Positions 33,301 to 45,437 of a DNA stretch of 64,000 nt are shown piece after piece. A program made the position numbers and the translations under genes. Location of the stretch: NCBI RefSeq assembly GCF_963678635.1, contig NC_087065.1:32124373-32188372 (forward strand), in the 5' to 3' direction. The stretch is from Symsagittifera roscoffensis. Taxonomy: Eukaryota > Xenacoelomorpha > Acoela > Convolutidae. Numbering within the stretch: the stretch's first letter is position 1; each line of letters starts with the position of its first letter. The notes beneath the pieces were generated by a model. The model saw nothing but the letters and a program-made list of their open reading frames with translations. It was not told where the DNA came from and did no database searches.

Positions 33301-33705
33301 TGAAGAGAAAGGATACAAAGTAGAAGAAATGTGGGAGTGTGACTGGTGGCAAAGTTTCAAAACCAATGACAAGATCAAAAATCACGTCAAAACCCACTTT
33401 CCCTATAAAAGACCTCTTTCTACAGACTCCCTTCTAGCAAAAATAAAAGATGGATCTCTTTTTGGCTACGTTCAGTGCGACTTAGTTGTTCCAGATGAGC
33501 TAAAATCAAAATTTGCGAATTTTCCTCCAATTTTCAAAAAAATGCTGAGGATGGAAGAGATGATATTGGAGATTACATGAAAAACTTTGCGATCGAGAAC
33601 GAAATGTTAAAGCATCCTCAGAGAATGCTGATGTCTAGTTTCAAGCTGGAAAATGGAACAGTTATAACTCCTCTCTTCAACTTTTATATGGAACTTGGAT
33701 TGCAG
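30363..33705 (+). pseudogene. polB: Polinton/adintovirus-type DNA polymerase B, copy A, broken
   Basis: The family is protein-primed replicative polymerase. In order: N-terminal C2H2/CxxC zinc-finger segments (CEDCGNMYIRQNAARH), an acidic linker, a 'YKDHLCPFRALAVY' segment, a further finger (FRCPSCDTFFHKSDHFNQH), ExoI FDFESIC (about 31693), ExoII FGFNSGRYDL (about 32120), ExoIII region DIVPTLEALQ (about 32635), and motif A GIDASQLYPFS (about 32915). Breaks: the start codon is TTG where copy B has ATG; TAG near 30494 and TAA near 30545 fall in the finger region; frame changes occur near 30800, 31735 and 32280; TGA is at 33086; and there is a frameshift in the A-run near 33540. A zinc-ligand-like Cys is Trp at about 33347. 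It is cut at 33706 by the leader repeat. Confidence 0.9.
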
Positions 33706-34147
33706 TGCACCAAAAAACTAAATACATAACAATAACTCTACAATCTACACGTAAATAACAATTAATTGTTCCCAATTAAATAACGCGCGCCCAAAAATTT
33801 TGCGAAAAAAAATAAACATTTCCACACAAAAACCAAAAAAAAATTACGTTTTTCTTACCATTATCTTACCATCACACAAACCATAAAACTTTACTATCGG
33901 TATTCCCTATCTTAATACATTGTAGACTTTATACCCAATCTTAATACATAGCATGGCAGACCGGAAATCTATAACGTGTCTTAATACATGGGGTCTGCCA
34001 TGCCCCCCCCCCCCACTTCAGCCTCAACAGCTACTACTGCGTTAACCCTCTAGTTAGAGAGTACGAAAAGATCTTAACAAACGTTGGTTCAGTTTCCACA
34101 AGGTCAAACCGCCGAAATAGAGTGCAAGGCACATCTGCAACAGCCAG
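33706..34147 (+). repeat. leader repeat L1 (iteron-like motifs, hairpin, C-run) inside PolB
   Basis: Starts tgcaccaaaaaactaaatac and replaces about 22 bases of PolB, without a target-site duplication. It contains three CTTAATACAT-type motifs (33911-33990), a perfect 12-bp inverted repeat GCATGGCAGACC/GGTCTGCCATGC (33951-34003, 29-base loop) and a C12 run. The last about 130 bases match the 5' gag region of the BEL copies, then the sequence drops back into PolB at a 3-4 base overlap. Confidence 0.9.
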
Positions 34148-35060
34148 TTCAATTTTATCCTCGAAAATGCTTTAATAATTTCGTTCAGCCAGTGGTTGAT
34201 GCTAGAAGAGAAGGAGATGAAAACCCTTTGTCAGGAATTGTAGCAGAAACAATGAAACTTTCGGGTAATTCTTCGTATGGTTATCAGATCATGGATAGAT
34301 CGAAACATACAATCACAAAATATCTGAACGATGAAAAAACCCATAAGGCAATCAAGGAACCACTGTTTAAGAGACTTAACTCAGTTAAGAAGGACTTATA
34401 TGAGGTGGAGTTATTGAAATCAACCATTGAGCATAGAGAACCCATCATCGTTGGATTTTTCATACTTCAGTATGCAAAACTGAGAATGTTGGAACTCTAC
34501 TACAACTTCTTTGATAAGTTCTGTGATGTGAATAAATTTGAAGAGTTGGAGATGGACACAGACTCACTTTACTTGGCACTTGCCGATGAAAATTTATACG
34601 ACTGTATCAAACCAGATAAGAGAGCTGCTTGGGAAAAAATGAGGGAAAATGACTGTAGAGACTCTTTCAAGGCGGATGCATAATCTAACTTCTTCCCTCG
34701 AACTTGTTGCAGTACGCATAAAAAGTATGATAAACGGGAGCCGGGACTTTTAAAGAAGAGTTTAGATGTACAGAAACGCTATGTTTGTGTAGTAAGACAT
34801 ATTGATGCTATGACAACAAGTTCAAATTTAGCAGTAAAGAATTAAACAAGCGAGTTCTCGAAGATTCTGGAGACGGACCTATGTCAAAGTACAGGAGAGT
34901 GCTCGATGAAGCAATCAACTTAACATCTACAAATAGAGGATTCAGAACTATAAATCATACGGTGGCAACATATGAACAAACAAAGAAAAGACAAAGCTAT
35001 TTTTATCCAAAAAGACAAGTACAAGTTGATGGAATTCATACAAAACCACTGAACTTATAA
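34148..35060 (+). pseudogene. polB: PolB C-terminal fragment F1
   Basis: Carries motif B (KLSGNSSYGYQI, about 34255), motif C (MDTDSLYLAL, about 34552) and the C-terminal domain (TYCCYD, STNRGFRTI, SYFYPKR; the latter at about 34993). A TAA at 34681 replaces a Lys codon and is shared with F2. The one-base loss at REPG (about 34738) is shared by every PolB copy here. A further 9-base deletion lies near 34828. The upstream frame is fused to leader/gag sequence. About 340 bases of AT-rich spacer follow to 35399. Confidence 0.9.
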
Positions 35061-35399
35061 GAACTGATCTGGTCTACTAAATTTATTCATGATGTCGTAT
35101 TATATTGGTTTTATGATGTTAAAATGTAAAATTTTGCGGTGAACTTGTTATGCAATGCAGTGATTTAAATACTTTTTTGTAATTTAATTTTTTTCTCTCA
35201 AAAAATTTGATTTTTTTTCGATGTCTCTGTAGGTTCAGAATAGATTCAATTAGATAGAAAGTAAAATTATCTACTAAAATTTTTCGAGATCAAATTGAAC
35301 AAAATCTTATCGTGTTTTGAATTTTTTCGAAAAAAACTATCAATTTTTTTTGATAAAAACTCCACATTTTTGCACAAAAACTCTTACCATTGACTTACA

Positions 35400-35845
35400 T
35401 GCACCAAAAAACTAAATACATATCAATAATTCTACAATCTACACGTAACTAACAATTAATTGTTCCCAATTAAATAACGCGCGCCCAAAAATTTTGCGAA
35501 AAAAATAAACATTTCCACACAAAAACCAAAAAAAAATTACGTTTTTCTTACCATTATCTTACCATCACACAAACCATAAAACTTTACTATCGGTATTCCC
35601 TATCTTAATACATTGTAGACTCTATACCCAATCTTAATAAATAGCATGGCAGACCGGAAATCTATAACGTGTCTTAATACATGGGGTCTGCCATGCCCCA
35701 CCCCCCCCCCCACTTCAGCCTCAACAGCTACTACTGCGTTAACCCTCTAGTTAGAGAGTACGAAAAGATCTTAACAAACGTTGGTTCAGTTTCCACAAGG
35801 TCAAACCACCGACTTAGAGTGCAAGGCACATCTGCAACAGCCAGT
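35400..35845 (+). repeat. leader repeat L2
   Basis: Same structure as L1 (period 1694 bases). The hairpin is at 35644-35696, followed by C4-A-C11. Its last bases pass into PolB at the same junction as L1 and L3, so the leader-PolB fusion formed once and was then copied in tandem. Confidence 0.9.
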
Positions 35846-36766
35846 TTAATTTTATCCTCGGAAATGCTTTAATAATTTCGTTCAGCCAGTGGTTGATGCT
35901 AGAAGAGAAGGAGATGAAAACCCTTTGTCAGGAATTGTAGCAGAAACAATGAAACTTTCGGGTAATTCTTCGTATGGTTATCAGATCATGGATAGATCGA
36001 AACATACAATCACAAAATATCTGAACGATGAAAAAACCCATAAGGCAATCAAGGAACCACTGTTTAAGATACTTAACTCAGTTGAGAAGGACTTATATGA
36101 GGTGGAGTTATTGAAATCAACCATTGAGCATAGAGAACCCATCATCGTTGGATTTTTCATACTTCAGTATGCAAAACTGAGAATGTTGGAACTCTACTAC
36201 AACTTTTTTGATAAGTTCTGTGATGTGAATAAATTTGAAGAGTTGGAGATGGACACAGACTCACTTTACTTGGCACTTGCCGATGAAAATTTATACGACT
36301 GTATCAAACCAGATAAGAGAGCTGCTTGGGAAAAAATGAGAGAAAATGACTGTAGAGACTCTTTCAAGGCGGATGCATAATCTAACTTCTTCCCTCGAAC
36401 TTGTTGCAGTACGCATAAAAAGAATGATAAACGGGAGCCGGGACTTTTAAAGAAGAGTTTAGATGTACAGAAACGCTATGTTTGTGTAGTAAGACATATT
36501 GATGCTATGACAACAAGTCAGATAAGTTCAAATTTAGCAGTAAAGAATTAAACAAGCGAGTTCTCGAAGATTCTGGAGACGGACCTATGTCAAAGTACAG
36601 GAGAGTGCTCGATGAAGCAATCAACTTAACATCTACAAATAGAGGATTCAGAACTATAAATCATACGGTGGCAACATATGAACAAACAAAGAAAAGACAA
36701 AGCTATTTTTATCCAAAAAGACAAGTACAAGTTGATGGAATTCATACAAAACCACTGAACTTATAA
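35846..36766 (+). pseudogene. polB: PolB C-terminal fragment F2
   Basis: Nearly identical to F1, including the TAA in place of Lys (36378). It keeps motif B, motif C (MDTDSLYLAL) and the C-terminal domain, and lacks F1's private 9-base deletion. Spacer of about 340 bases follows to 37106. Confidence 0.9.
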
Positions 36767-37106
36767 GAACTGATCTGGTCTACTAAATTTATTCATGATG
36801 TCGTATTATATTGGTTTTATGATGTTAAAATGTAAAATTTTGCGGTGAACTTGTTATGCAATGCAGTGATTTAAATACTTTTTTGTAATTTAATTTTTTT
36901 CTCTCAAAAAATTTGATTTTTTTTCGATGTCTCTGTAGGTTCAGAATAGATTCAATTAGATAGAAAGTAAAATTATCTACTAAAATTTTTCGAGATCAAA
37001 TTGAACAAAATCTTATCGTGTTTTGAATTTTTTCGAAAAAAACTATCAATTTTTTTTGATAAAAACTCCACATTTTTGCACAAAAACTCTTACCATTGAC
37101 TTACAA

Positions 37107-37549
37107 TGCACCAAAAAACTAAATACATAACAATAACTCTACAATCTACACGTAAATAACAATTAATTGTTCCCAATTAAATAACGCGCGCCCAAAAATT
37201 TTGCGAAAAAAAATAAACATTTCCACACAAAAACCAAAAAAAAATTACGTTTTTCTTACCATTATCTTACCATCACACAAACCATAAAACTTTACTATCG
37301 GTATTCCCTATCTTAATACATTGTAGACTTTATACCCAATCTTAATACATAGCATGGCAGACCGGAAATCTATAACGTGTCTTAATACATGGGGTCTGCC
37401 ATGCCCCCCCCCCCCACTTCAGCCTCAACAGCTACTACTGCGTTAACCCTCTAGTTAGAGAGTACGAAAAGATCTTAACAAACGTTGGTTCAGTTTCCAC
37501 AAGGTCAAACCGCCGAAATAGAGTGCAAGGCACATCTGCAACAGCCAGT
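37107..37549 (+). repeat. leader repeat L3
   Basis: Third 1.7-kb-unit leader (period 1707 bases). The hairpin is at 37352-37404 and the run is C12. Almost identical to L1 through the fusion into PolB. Confidence 0.9.
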
Positions 37550-38470
37550 TCAATTTTATCCTCGAAAATGCTTTAATAATTTCGTTCAGCCAGTGGTTGA
37601 TGCTAGAAGAGAAGGAGATGAAAACCCTTTGTCAGGAATTGTAGCAGAAACAATGAAACTTTCGGGTAATTCTTCGTATGGTTATCAGATCATGGATAGA
37701 TCGAAACATACAATCACAAAATATCTGAACGATGAAAAAACCCATAAGGCAATCAAGGAACCACTGTTTAAGAGACTTAACTCAGTTAAGAAGGACTTAT
37801 ATGAGGTGGAGTTATTGAAATCAACCATTGAGCATAGAGAACCCATCATCGTTGGATTTTTCATACTTCAGTATGCAAAACTGAGAATGTTGGAACTCTA
37901 CTATAACTTCTATGACAAGTTCTGTGATGTGAATAAATTTGAAGAATTGGAGATGGACACAGACTCACTTTACTTGGCACTTGCCGAAGAAAATTCATAC
38001 GACTGTATCAAACCAGATAAGAGAGCTGCTTGGGAAAAAATGAGGAAAAATGAATGTAGAGACTCTTTCAAGGCGGATGCAAAAACAAACTTTTTCCCTC
38101 GAACGTGTTGCAGTACGCATAAAAAGTATGATAAACGGGAGCCGGGACTTTTAAAGAAGAATTTAGATGTACAGAAATGCTATGTTTGTGTAGTAAGACA
38201 TATTGCTGCTATGACAACAAGTCAGATAAGTTCAAATTTAGCAGTAAAGAATTAAACAAGCGAGTTCTCGAAGATTCTGGAGACGGACCTATGTCCAAGT
38301 ACAGGAGAGTACTCGATGAAGCAGTCAACTTAACATCTGCAAATAGAGGATTCAGAACTATAAATCATATGGTGCCAACATATGAACAAACAAAAACAGG
38401 ACAAAGCTATTTTTATCCAAAAAGACAACTACAAATTGATGGAATTCATACAAAACCACTGATTTTATAA
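37550..38470 (+). pseudogene. polB: PolB C-terminal fragment F3
   Basis: Open further than F1/F2 because the Lys codon is kept (AAA near 38082). The frame then ends at the shared REPG frameshift, and the C-terminal domain (TYCCYDNKSDKFKFSS to the TAA at 38468) is in the next frame. Motifs B and C are present. It carries private substitutions relative to F1 and F2, so it is the more diverged of the three. Spacer continues to 38808. Confidence 0.9.
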
Positions 38471-38808
38471 AAATTGATCTGGTCTACTAAATTTATTCAT
38501 GATGTCGTATTATATTGGTTTTATGATGTTAAAATGTAAAATTTTGCGGTGAACTTGTTATGCAATGCAGTGATTTATATACTTTTTTGTAATTTAATTT
38601 TTTTCTCTCAAAAAATTTGATTTTTTTTGATGTCTCTGTAGGTTCAGAATAGATTCAGGTAGATAGAAAGTAAAATTATCTATTAAATTTTTTCTAGATC
38701 AAATTAAACAAAATCTTATCATGTTTTGAATTTTTTCGATTTAAATTATCAATTTTTTTGATAAAAAGTCCACATTTTTGCACAAAAACTCTTACCATTG
38801 ACTTACCA

Positions 38809-39220
38809 GGCACCAAAAAACTAAATACATAACCTTAATTCTACAATCTACACGTAATTAACAATTGATTCTTCCCAATTAAATAACGCGCGCCCAAAAA
38901 TTTTGCGAAAAAAATAAACATTTCCACACAAAAACCAAAAAAAAATTACGTTTTTCTGACCATTATCTTACCATCACACAAACCATAAAACTTTACCATC
39001 GGTATTCCCTATCTTAATACATTGTAGACTCTATACCCAATCTTAATACATAGCATGGCAGACCGGAAATCTATAACAAATCTTAATTCATGGGGTCTGC
39101 CATGCCCCCCCCCACTTCAGCCTCAACATCTACTACTGCGTTAACCCTCCAGTTAGAGAGTACGAAAAGATCTTAACAAACGTTGGTTCAGTTTCCACAA
39201 GGTCAAACCGCCCACTTAGA
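38809..39220 (+). repeat. leader repeat L4 joined to BEL gag
   Basis: Starts ggcaccaaaaaactaaatac. The hairpin is at 39053-39105, with a C9 run. Unlike L1-L3, the sequence continues past 'gcaacagccag' into the BEL/Pao gag, which is the unshortened arrangement. Confidence 0.9.
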
Positions 39221-42200
39221 TTGCAAGGCAAATCTGCAACAGCCAGTGTACCAGTAAGAAGCTCAAACACTACTGAAAACTTGGCCAACAGTGTCATCAG
39301 TACTACGGCTGCCGACTTTTCAACTTACACTTCCAATTGCGGCTTGCGTACATTCGACCTAGACGCTCCTCAACGCTACAGTTTCCTACCTCTTCCGGAA
39401 ACCAATAGAGCTAAAGACCAGACAATCAACGGTGTCATCGCTACCTCTACAGCTGATTTCAGATCAGTCTCACCGACTGCAAACCCGTGTACATTCATTA
39501 TTCGAGCTCCTCTACGTTACAACAACTCGTCTCCAACAGTTTTCTATAAAATTCCCATTTGGAACGACAACTCAACACACGAAGCCCAGATGTCAATGGG
39601 CAATAACCGATATGGTCTGCTTACAACTTCAATTGCGAAGAGTCCTGCTACTGCATCTGAACAGATCGTTATCAACCTTTTCAACGACCATCATAGGACT
39701 AAATCGCACTCACACGAACAACAACGCAACGGCCTTTTCGACAACGAACAAAGACAAGTTACCAACCACGCTACCAGTCTTTCGACCACTGCCATCAACT
39801 ATAGTTTGAAATGATTTGCGAGATTTAAAATTACAAACGTTTGACGGCAACCCACTGAAGTGGAACAACTGGCGCGAACTCTTGCAGACTGCGATTGGTA
39901 ACAACACACGCCTAAGCTCGGTTGAAAAAAATACTTACTTGCAGCCATTATGCAATGATAATGCTACATCTTCAATATAGAGCTACGGAACCAATTCCTC
40001 TCAGTATGAACAGACAATACTTGAATTAGTGCGTAGATACAGTAACCCAAAACATGTGATGTCAGCGTTCATCAGGCAATTTGTCGAACTTGGAAAATTC
40101 GACAAATTGATGCTAAGCGAACCACGGGGCTTTATAAGATAAGCTGCTTTCCTAAGGAAACTAATCCACATTTTCGAATTCAACAGCCACACCACTGATC
40201 TAATATCTAGTAATCTGGCCCGACTTGCTCGCTCAAAACTCCCAGTAAGTCTACTAATGAAGTGGGAAGAACACTGCATGATCTCAATTATGCTACACTC
40301 AAAGACTTGACGCAGTACCTCAATAACTACTGGCGAGCTTGCGAGAACCTGGGCATAGACCCGTCGAATTCAAACCAAGCGGGACGAAATCGGCAACCTA
40401 TGAAGCTACATCAATCCGACAGCCGACCCAACCAATTTACTTCTATGTCCAGGCAAAACTACGACAAATCGTCAGGCTTATCGATAAGACTAACCACTCT
40501 AACATGTCCAATAGATAAACAAGTTCACAATAATGGAAATTTTCCGGACTTTTTGAAACTTTCCGTAGGTTAACGGGCAGAGCTGGTGAAGCAACATAAG
40601 CTGTGCTTCAACTGATTTGGCCAATACAGATTTAGTGAATGCACATCGTCTTAGCGATGTTTCATCAACATTTGCGGAGGGAAACGCCATTAAACTCTAC
40701 ACATCGACAAAAAGCCGTTTCAAATGCTTAACCAAAAATCAAATAACACGCAGCTTGGCACTACAGTAACCAGGTCCTCGGAACAAGCTGAGGCTGCAAT
40801 CCAAAATATGAACAACATCAGAATTCAGTTACATTTTACGCCGGTAGCACTGATTAACAATGGCATCAAACTAGATTGCTCCGCCATAGTCGACAACTAC
40901 AACAGCTGCTCATATGTCCTCAACCAAACAGCTGAAACATCTCAAGGTAAACCAAGCCAACAACTACAGCTAAGCGTACGAGGTGCTTTCAGTACGGACA
41001 AAGAAAGTGTCTTCCTCTCTGGTCCGGCCTAGTATCGGCCCACATAGCGCCACTTAGACTATTTCACTCTACAATCAATCTATTCAATTGAAGCTCTGAG
41101 CTCCGACGAAAACAACTTTAAAAAAACGTGCTCACTCTACAATCACTTTGGATATGTCAACTTTCCTGATCTAGGCGGCAACACAGTTCAAATTTCTGGA
41201 ACATTGCGGAGCGCGATATCATGAGACATCCTAGAGGCATACCATACACTGTCAAAAATCTACTAGGTTGGACGATCACTGGCCCATTCAACCAGAAATC
41301 AAATACTTCCGGATTAAATTCACATTCAACTAATTTCATTGACCCAAACGATCAAAAAGACGCTAATCTCACTGAATTAGTGAAAAAATTCTGGAAAGTG
41401 GAAGGATCAGTCATCCACGAACATATAAAAGCTACATAATTGGATAAAAGCAAACAATGACTAAGTGTTATGGAAAACAGCAATGAGCACGATGGAGATC
41501 GCTTCAAAATAAATCTACTCTGAAAAAACGAAAAGAAATTATTGCCGAACAATTATCCGGTAGCTAAAGCTCGATTGCTATCGATACAAATTGGCTCAGA
41601 AAACACCCCGAAACCATGCAACTTTATGAGAAATCGCTTACTACTGACCTGGAGAATATCTACGCCAAGCCCGTTGCAATCCATAATGCGCTTCACTTCC
41701 TTTGGCCTACTACAAATTGTATCAAATAATATCAATACACGCGACTTATCTTTGGTGCAAAATGCTCACCATCCATTGCCATCTTTGCTCTTCATCAAAC
41801 AGCTGCCTATTACTGCGTAACCAAACCCAATGTTGCTCAACTGCTTCATAAAAGCTTTTACATGGACGACTTTGTTCACTCGTTCAACACGACACACGAG
41901 GCTAGATGTTCTATTACGCAACTAAAACCCTCCATAAGACAGGGGGGATGTATCTAAGACTAATGACGAGATATGCTTCATTGATGGAGGCGAAATTCTA
42001 CTAAAGCTACAGTGCATCATGTCCTGGGGGTCAAATGGGACATAACAGACGATACGATATTCGTGCAACCAACAACTAAGTTAACTGATCCTACATCATT
42101 TACGCTCCGAACAGTTCTCTCTAAGTTAGCAAGGGTTTTCGACCCTTAGGTATTCTAGCGCCATTTGTCATAAAACTCAAAATTCTTCTGCTAAACCCTT

Positions 42201-42297
42201 GGAAGTCTGGTATCTCTAAAGACGAAACCGTGCCCAGTGACTTTGATCCAATAATTGACAAATTGATCGACCAATGCACACAAACACCCCCTGTTAG
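39221..42297 (+). pseudogene. BEL/Pao retrotransposon, copy 1 (gag to mid-pol)
   Basis: In order: Ser/Thr/Asn-rich N-terminal gag (open 39221-39814); DUF1759-type gag core with LQTFDGNPLKWNNWRELLQ (about 39832), broken by stops; a zinc-knuckle remnant where a Cys codon is TGA (40613); a DUF1758-like protease segment (FTPVALINNGIKLDC, AIVDNYNSCSYVL, about 40835-40930); LLGWTITGPF and the KFWKVEG segment preceding RT (41260-41410); RT with an intact YMDD box (41859-41870); and the LARVFDP segment near 42130. The Asp of the protease is followed by Asn-Tyr and not the usual Ser/Thr-Gly. It ends abruptly at 42297, where pol is joined to PolB motif C. Many stops and frameshifts; not functional. Confidence 0.9.
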
Positions 42298-42818
42298 GAG
42301 ATGGGCACAGACTCACTTTACTTGAACCTTGCCGAAGAAAATTTATACGACTGTATCAAACCAGATAAGAGAGCTGCTTGGGAAAAAATGAGGGAAAATG
42401 ACCGTAGAGACTCTTTCAAGGCGGATGCAAAATCTAACTTCTTCCCTTGAACATGTGGCAGTACGCATAAAAAGTATGATAAATGGGAGCCGGGACTTTT
42501 AAAGAAGAATTTAGATGTACAGAAATGCTATGTTTGTGTAGTAAGACATATTGCTGCTATGACAACAAGTCAGATAAGTTCAAATTTAGCAGTAAAGGAT
42601 TAAACAAGCGAGTTCTCGAAGATTCTGGAGAAGGATCTATGTCAAAGTACAGGAGAGTGTTCGATGAAGCAATCAACTTAACATCTACAAACAGAGGATT
42701 CAGAACTATAAATCATATGGTGGCAACAAATGAACAAACAAAGAAAGGACAAAGCTATTTTTATCCAAAAAGACAAGTACAAATTGATGGAATTCATACA
42801 AAACCACTGAATTTATAA
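42298..42818 (+). pseudogene. polB: PolB fragment F4 fused to BEL pol
   Basis: Begins inside motif C at the junction 'ccccctgttaggagatggg'. The first motif-C Asp is now Gly (GTDSLYL). It continues to the C-terminal domain and a TAA at 42816 with the shared REPG frameshift. The end is read best in the frame starting near 42483 (FKEEFRCTEMLCLCSKTYCC). Spacer to 43158 is AT-rich with no gene. Confidence 0.85.
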
Positions 42819-43158
42819 GAACTGATCTGGTCTACTAAATTTATTCATGATGTCGTATTATATTGTTTTTATGATGTTAAAATGTAAAATTTTGCGGTAA
42901 ACTTGTTATGCAATGCAGTGATTTATATACTTTTTTGTAATTTAATTTTTTTCTCTCAAAAAATTGGATTTTTTTTCGATGTCTCTGTAGGTTCAGAATA
43001 GATTCAGGTAGATAGAAAGTAAAAGTATCTAATAAACTTTTATTAGATCAAATTAAACAAAATTTTATCGTGTTTTGAATTTTTTCGAAAAAAAATATCA
43101 ATTTTTTTAAATAAAAATTCCACATTTTTGCACAAAAACTTTTACCATTGACTTACTA

Positions 43159-43439
43159 TGCACCAAAAAACTAAATACATAACCTTAATTCTACAATCTA
43201 CACGTAATTAACAATTAATTGTTCCCAATTAAATAACGCGCGCCCAAAAATTTTGCGAAAAAAATAAACATTTCCACACAAAAAACAAAAAAAAATTACG
43301 TTTTTCTTACCATTATCTTACCATCACACAAACCATAAAACCTTACTATCGGTATTCCCTACCTTAATACATTGTAGACTCTATACCCAATCTTAAAACA
43401 TAGCATGGCAGACCGGAAATCTATAACGTATCTTAATAC
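43159..43439 (+). repeat. leader repeat L5
   Basis: Same leader; the hairpin occupies 43403-43455 and is followed by C9-T-C3. An ATG inside the right hairpin arm region (43440) opens a 242-codon gag frame here because the C-run length happens to be in phase. In other copies the run length puts it out of phase. Confidence 0.9.
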
Positions 43440-45437
43440 ATGGGGTCTGCCATGCCCCCCCCCTCCCACTTCAGCCTCAACATCTACTACTGCGTTAACC
43501 CTCTAGTTAGAGAGTACGAAAACATCTTAACAAACGTTGGTTCAGTTTCCACAAGGTCAAACCACCCACTTAGAGTGCAAGGCAAATCTGCAACAGCCAG
43601 TGTACCAGTAAGAAGCTCAAACACTACTGAAAACTTGGCCAACAACGTCATCAGTACTACGGCTGCCGACTTTTCAACTTACACGTCCAATTGCGGCTTG
43701 CGTACATTCGACCTAGACGCTCCTCAACGCTACAGTTTCCCAACTCTTCCGGAAACCAATAGAGCTAAAGACCAGACAATCAAGGGTGTCATCGCTACCT
43801 CTACAGCTGATTTCAGATCAGTCTCACCGACTGCAAACCCGTGTACATTCATTATTCGAGCTCCTCTACGTTACAATAACTCGCCTCCAACAGTTTCCAA
43901 TAAAATTCCCATTTGGAACGACAACTCAACACACGAAGCCCAGATGTCAATGGGCAATAACCGATATGGTCTGCTAACAACATCAATTGCGAAGAGTCCT
44001 GCTACTGCATCTGAACAGATCGTTATCAACCACTTCAACGACCATCATAGGACTAACTCGCACTCACACGAACAACAACGCAACAGCGTTTTCGACAATG
44101 AACAAAGAAAAGTTACCAACCACGCTTCCAGTCTTTCGACCACTGCCATCAACTTCAGTTTGAAATGATTTGCGAGATTTAAAATTACAAACGTTTGACG
44201 GCAACCCACTGAAGTGGAACAACTGGCGCGAACTCTTGCAGACTGCGATTGGTAACAGCACACGCCTAAGCTCGGTTGAAAAAAAAATTAACTTGCAGCC
44301 ATTATGCACTGATAATGCTACATCTTCAATATAGAGCTACGGAACCAATTCCTCTCAGTATGAACAGACAATACTTGAATTAGTGCGTAGATACGGTAAC
44401 CCAAAACATGTGAAGTCAGCGTTCATCAAGAAATTTGTCGAACTTGTGGAAAAATCGACAAATTGCCTGATGATACTAAGCGAACCACGGGGCTTTATAA
44501 GATAAGCTGCTTTCCTAAGGAAACTAATCCACATTTTCGAATTCAACAGCCACACCACTGATCTAATATCTAGTAATCTGGCCCGCCTTGCTCGCTCAAA
44601 ACTCCCAGTAAGTCTACTAATGAAGTGGGAAGAACACTGCATGATCTCAATTGTGCTACACTTAAAGACTTGACGCAGTCCCTCAATAACTACTGGCGAG
44701 CTTGCGAGAACCTGGGCATAGAGCCGTCGAATTCAAACCAAGCGGGACGAAATCGGCAACCTATGAAGCAACATCAATCCGACAGCCGACCCAACCAATT
44801 TACTTCTATGTCCAGGCAAAACTACGACAAATCGTCAGGCTTATCGATAAGACTAACAACTCTAACATGTCCAATAGATAAACAAGTTCACAATAATGGA
44901 AAATTTCCGGACTTTTTGAAACTTTCCGTAGGTTAACGGGCAGAGCTGGTGAAGCAACTTAAGCTGTGCTTCAACTGATTTAGCCAATACAGATTTAGTG
45001 AATGCACATCGTCTTAGCGATGTTTCATCAACATTTGCGGAGGGAAACGCCATTAAACTCTACACATCGACAAAAAGCCGTTTCAAACGCTTAACCAAAA
45101 ATCAAATAACACGCAGCTTGGCACTACAGTAACCAGGTCCTCGGAACAAGCTGAGGCTGCTATCCAAAATATGAACAACATCAGAATTCAGTTACATTTT
45201 ACGCCGGTAGCACTGATTAACAATGGCATCAAACTAGATTGCTACGCCATAGTCGACAACTACAACAGCTGCTCATATGTCCTCAACAAAACAGCTGAAA
45301 CATCTCAAGGTAAACCAAGCCAACAACTACAGCTAAGCGTACGAGGTGCTTTCAGTACGGACAAAGAAAGTGTCTTCCTCTCTGGTTCGGCCTAGTATCG
45401 GACCACATAGCGCCACTAAGACTACATAGCGCCACTA
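43440..45437 (+). pseudogene. BEL/Pao copy 2a (gag to protease)
   Basis: The longest gag N-terminal frame in the window (43440-44168, about 242 codons), Ser/Thr/Asn-rich, then the DUF1759 core (LQTFDGNPLKW near 44189), the knuckle remnant with TGA (44976) and the protease-like segment (open 45171-45395, DNYNS). At about 45437 it jumps back to gag as a 1327-bp tandem duplication. Nearly identical to copies 1 and 2b. Confidence 0.85.

Noticed and set aside
33706-34147. Leader repeat as a solo LTR of BEL
   Set aside because: No target-site duplication flanks it in PolB; about 22 bases of PolB are replaced; no second copy lies at the 3' end of BEL copy 3; and it does not have normal LTR ends. 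The fusion-deletion model explains it better.
39432-39809. Second plus-strand ORF inside BEL gag, and minus-strand ORFs such as 40001-40279 and 44355-44642
   Set aside because: They overlap recognisable gag/pol sequence in other frames and owe their length to composition; they recur only because the underlying element recurs.
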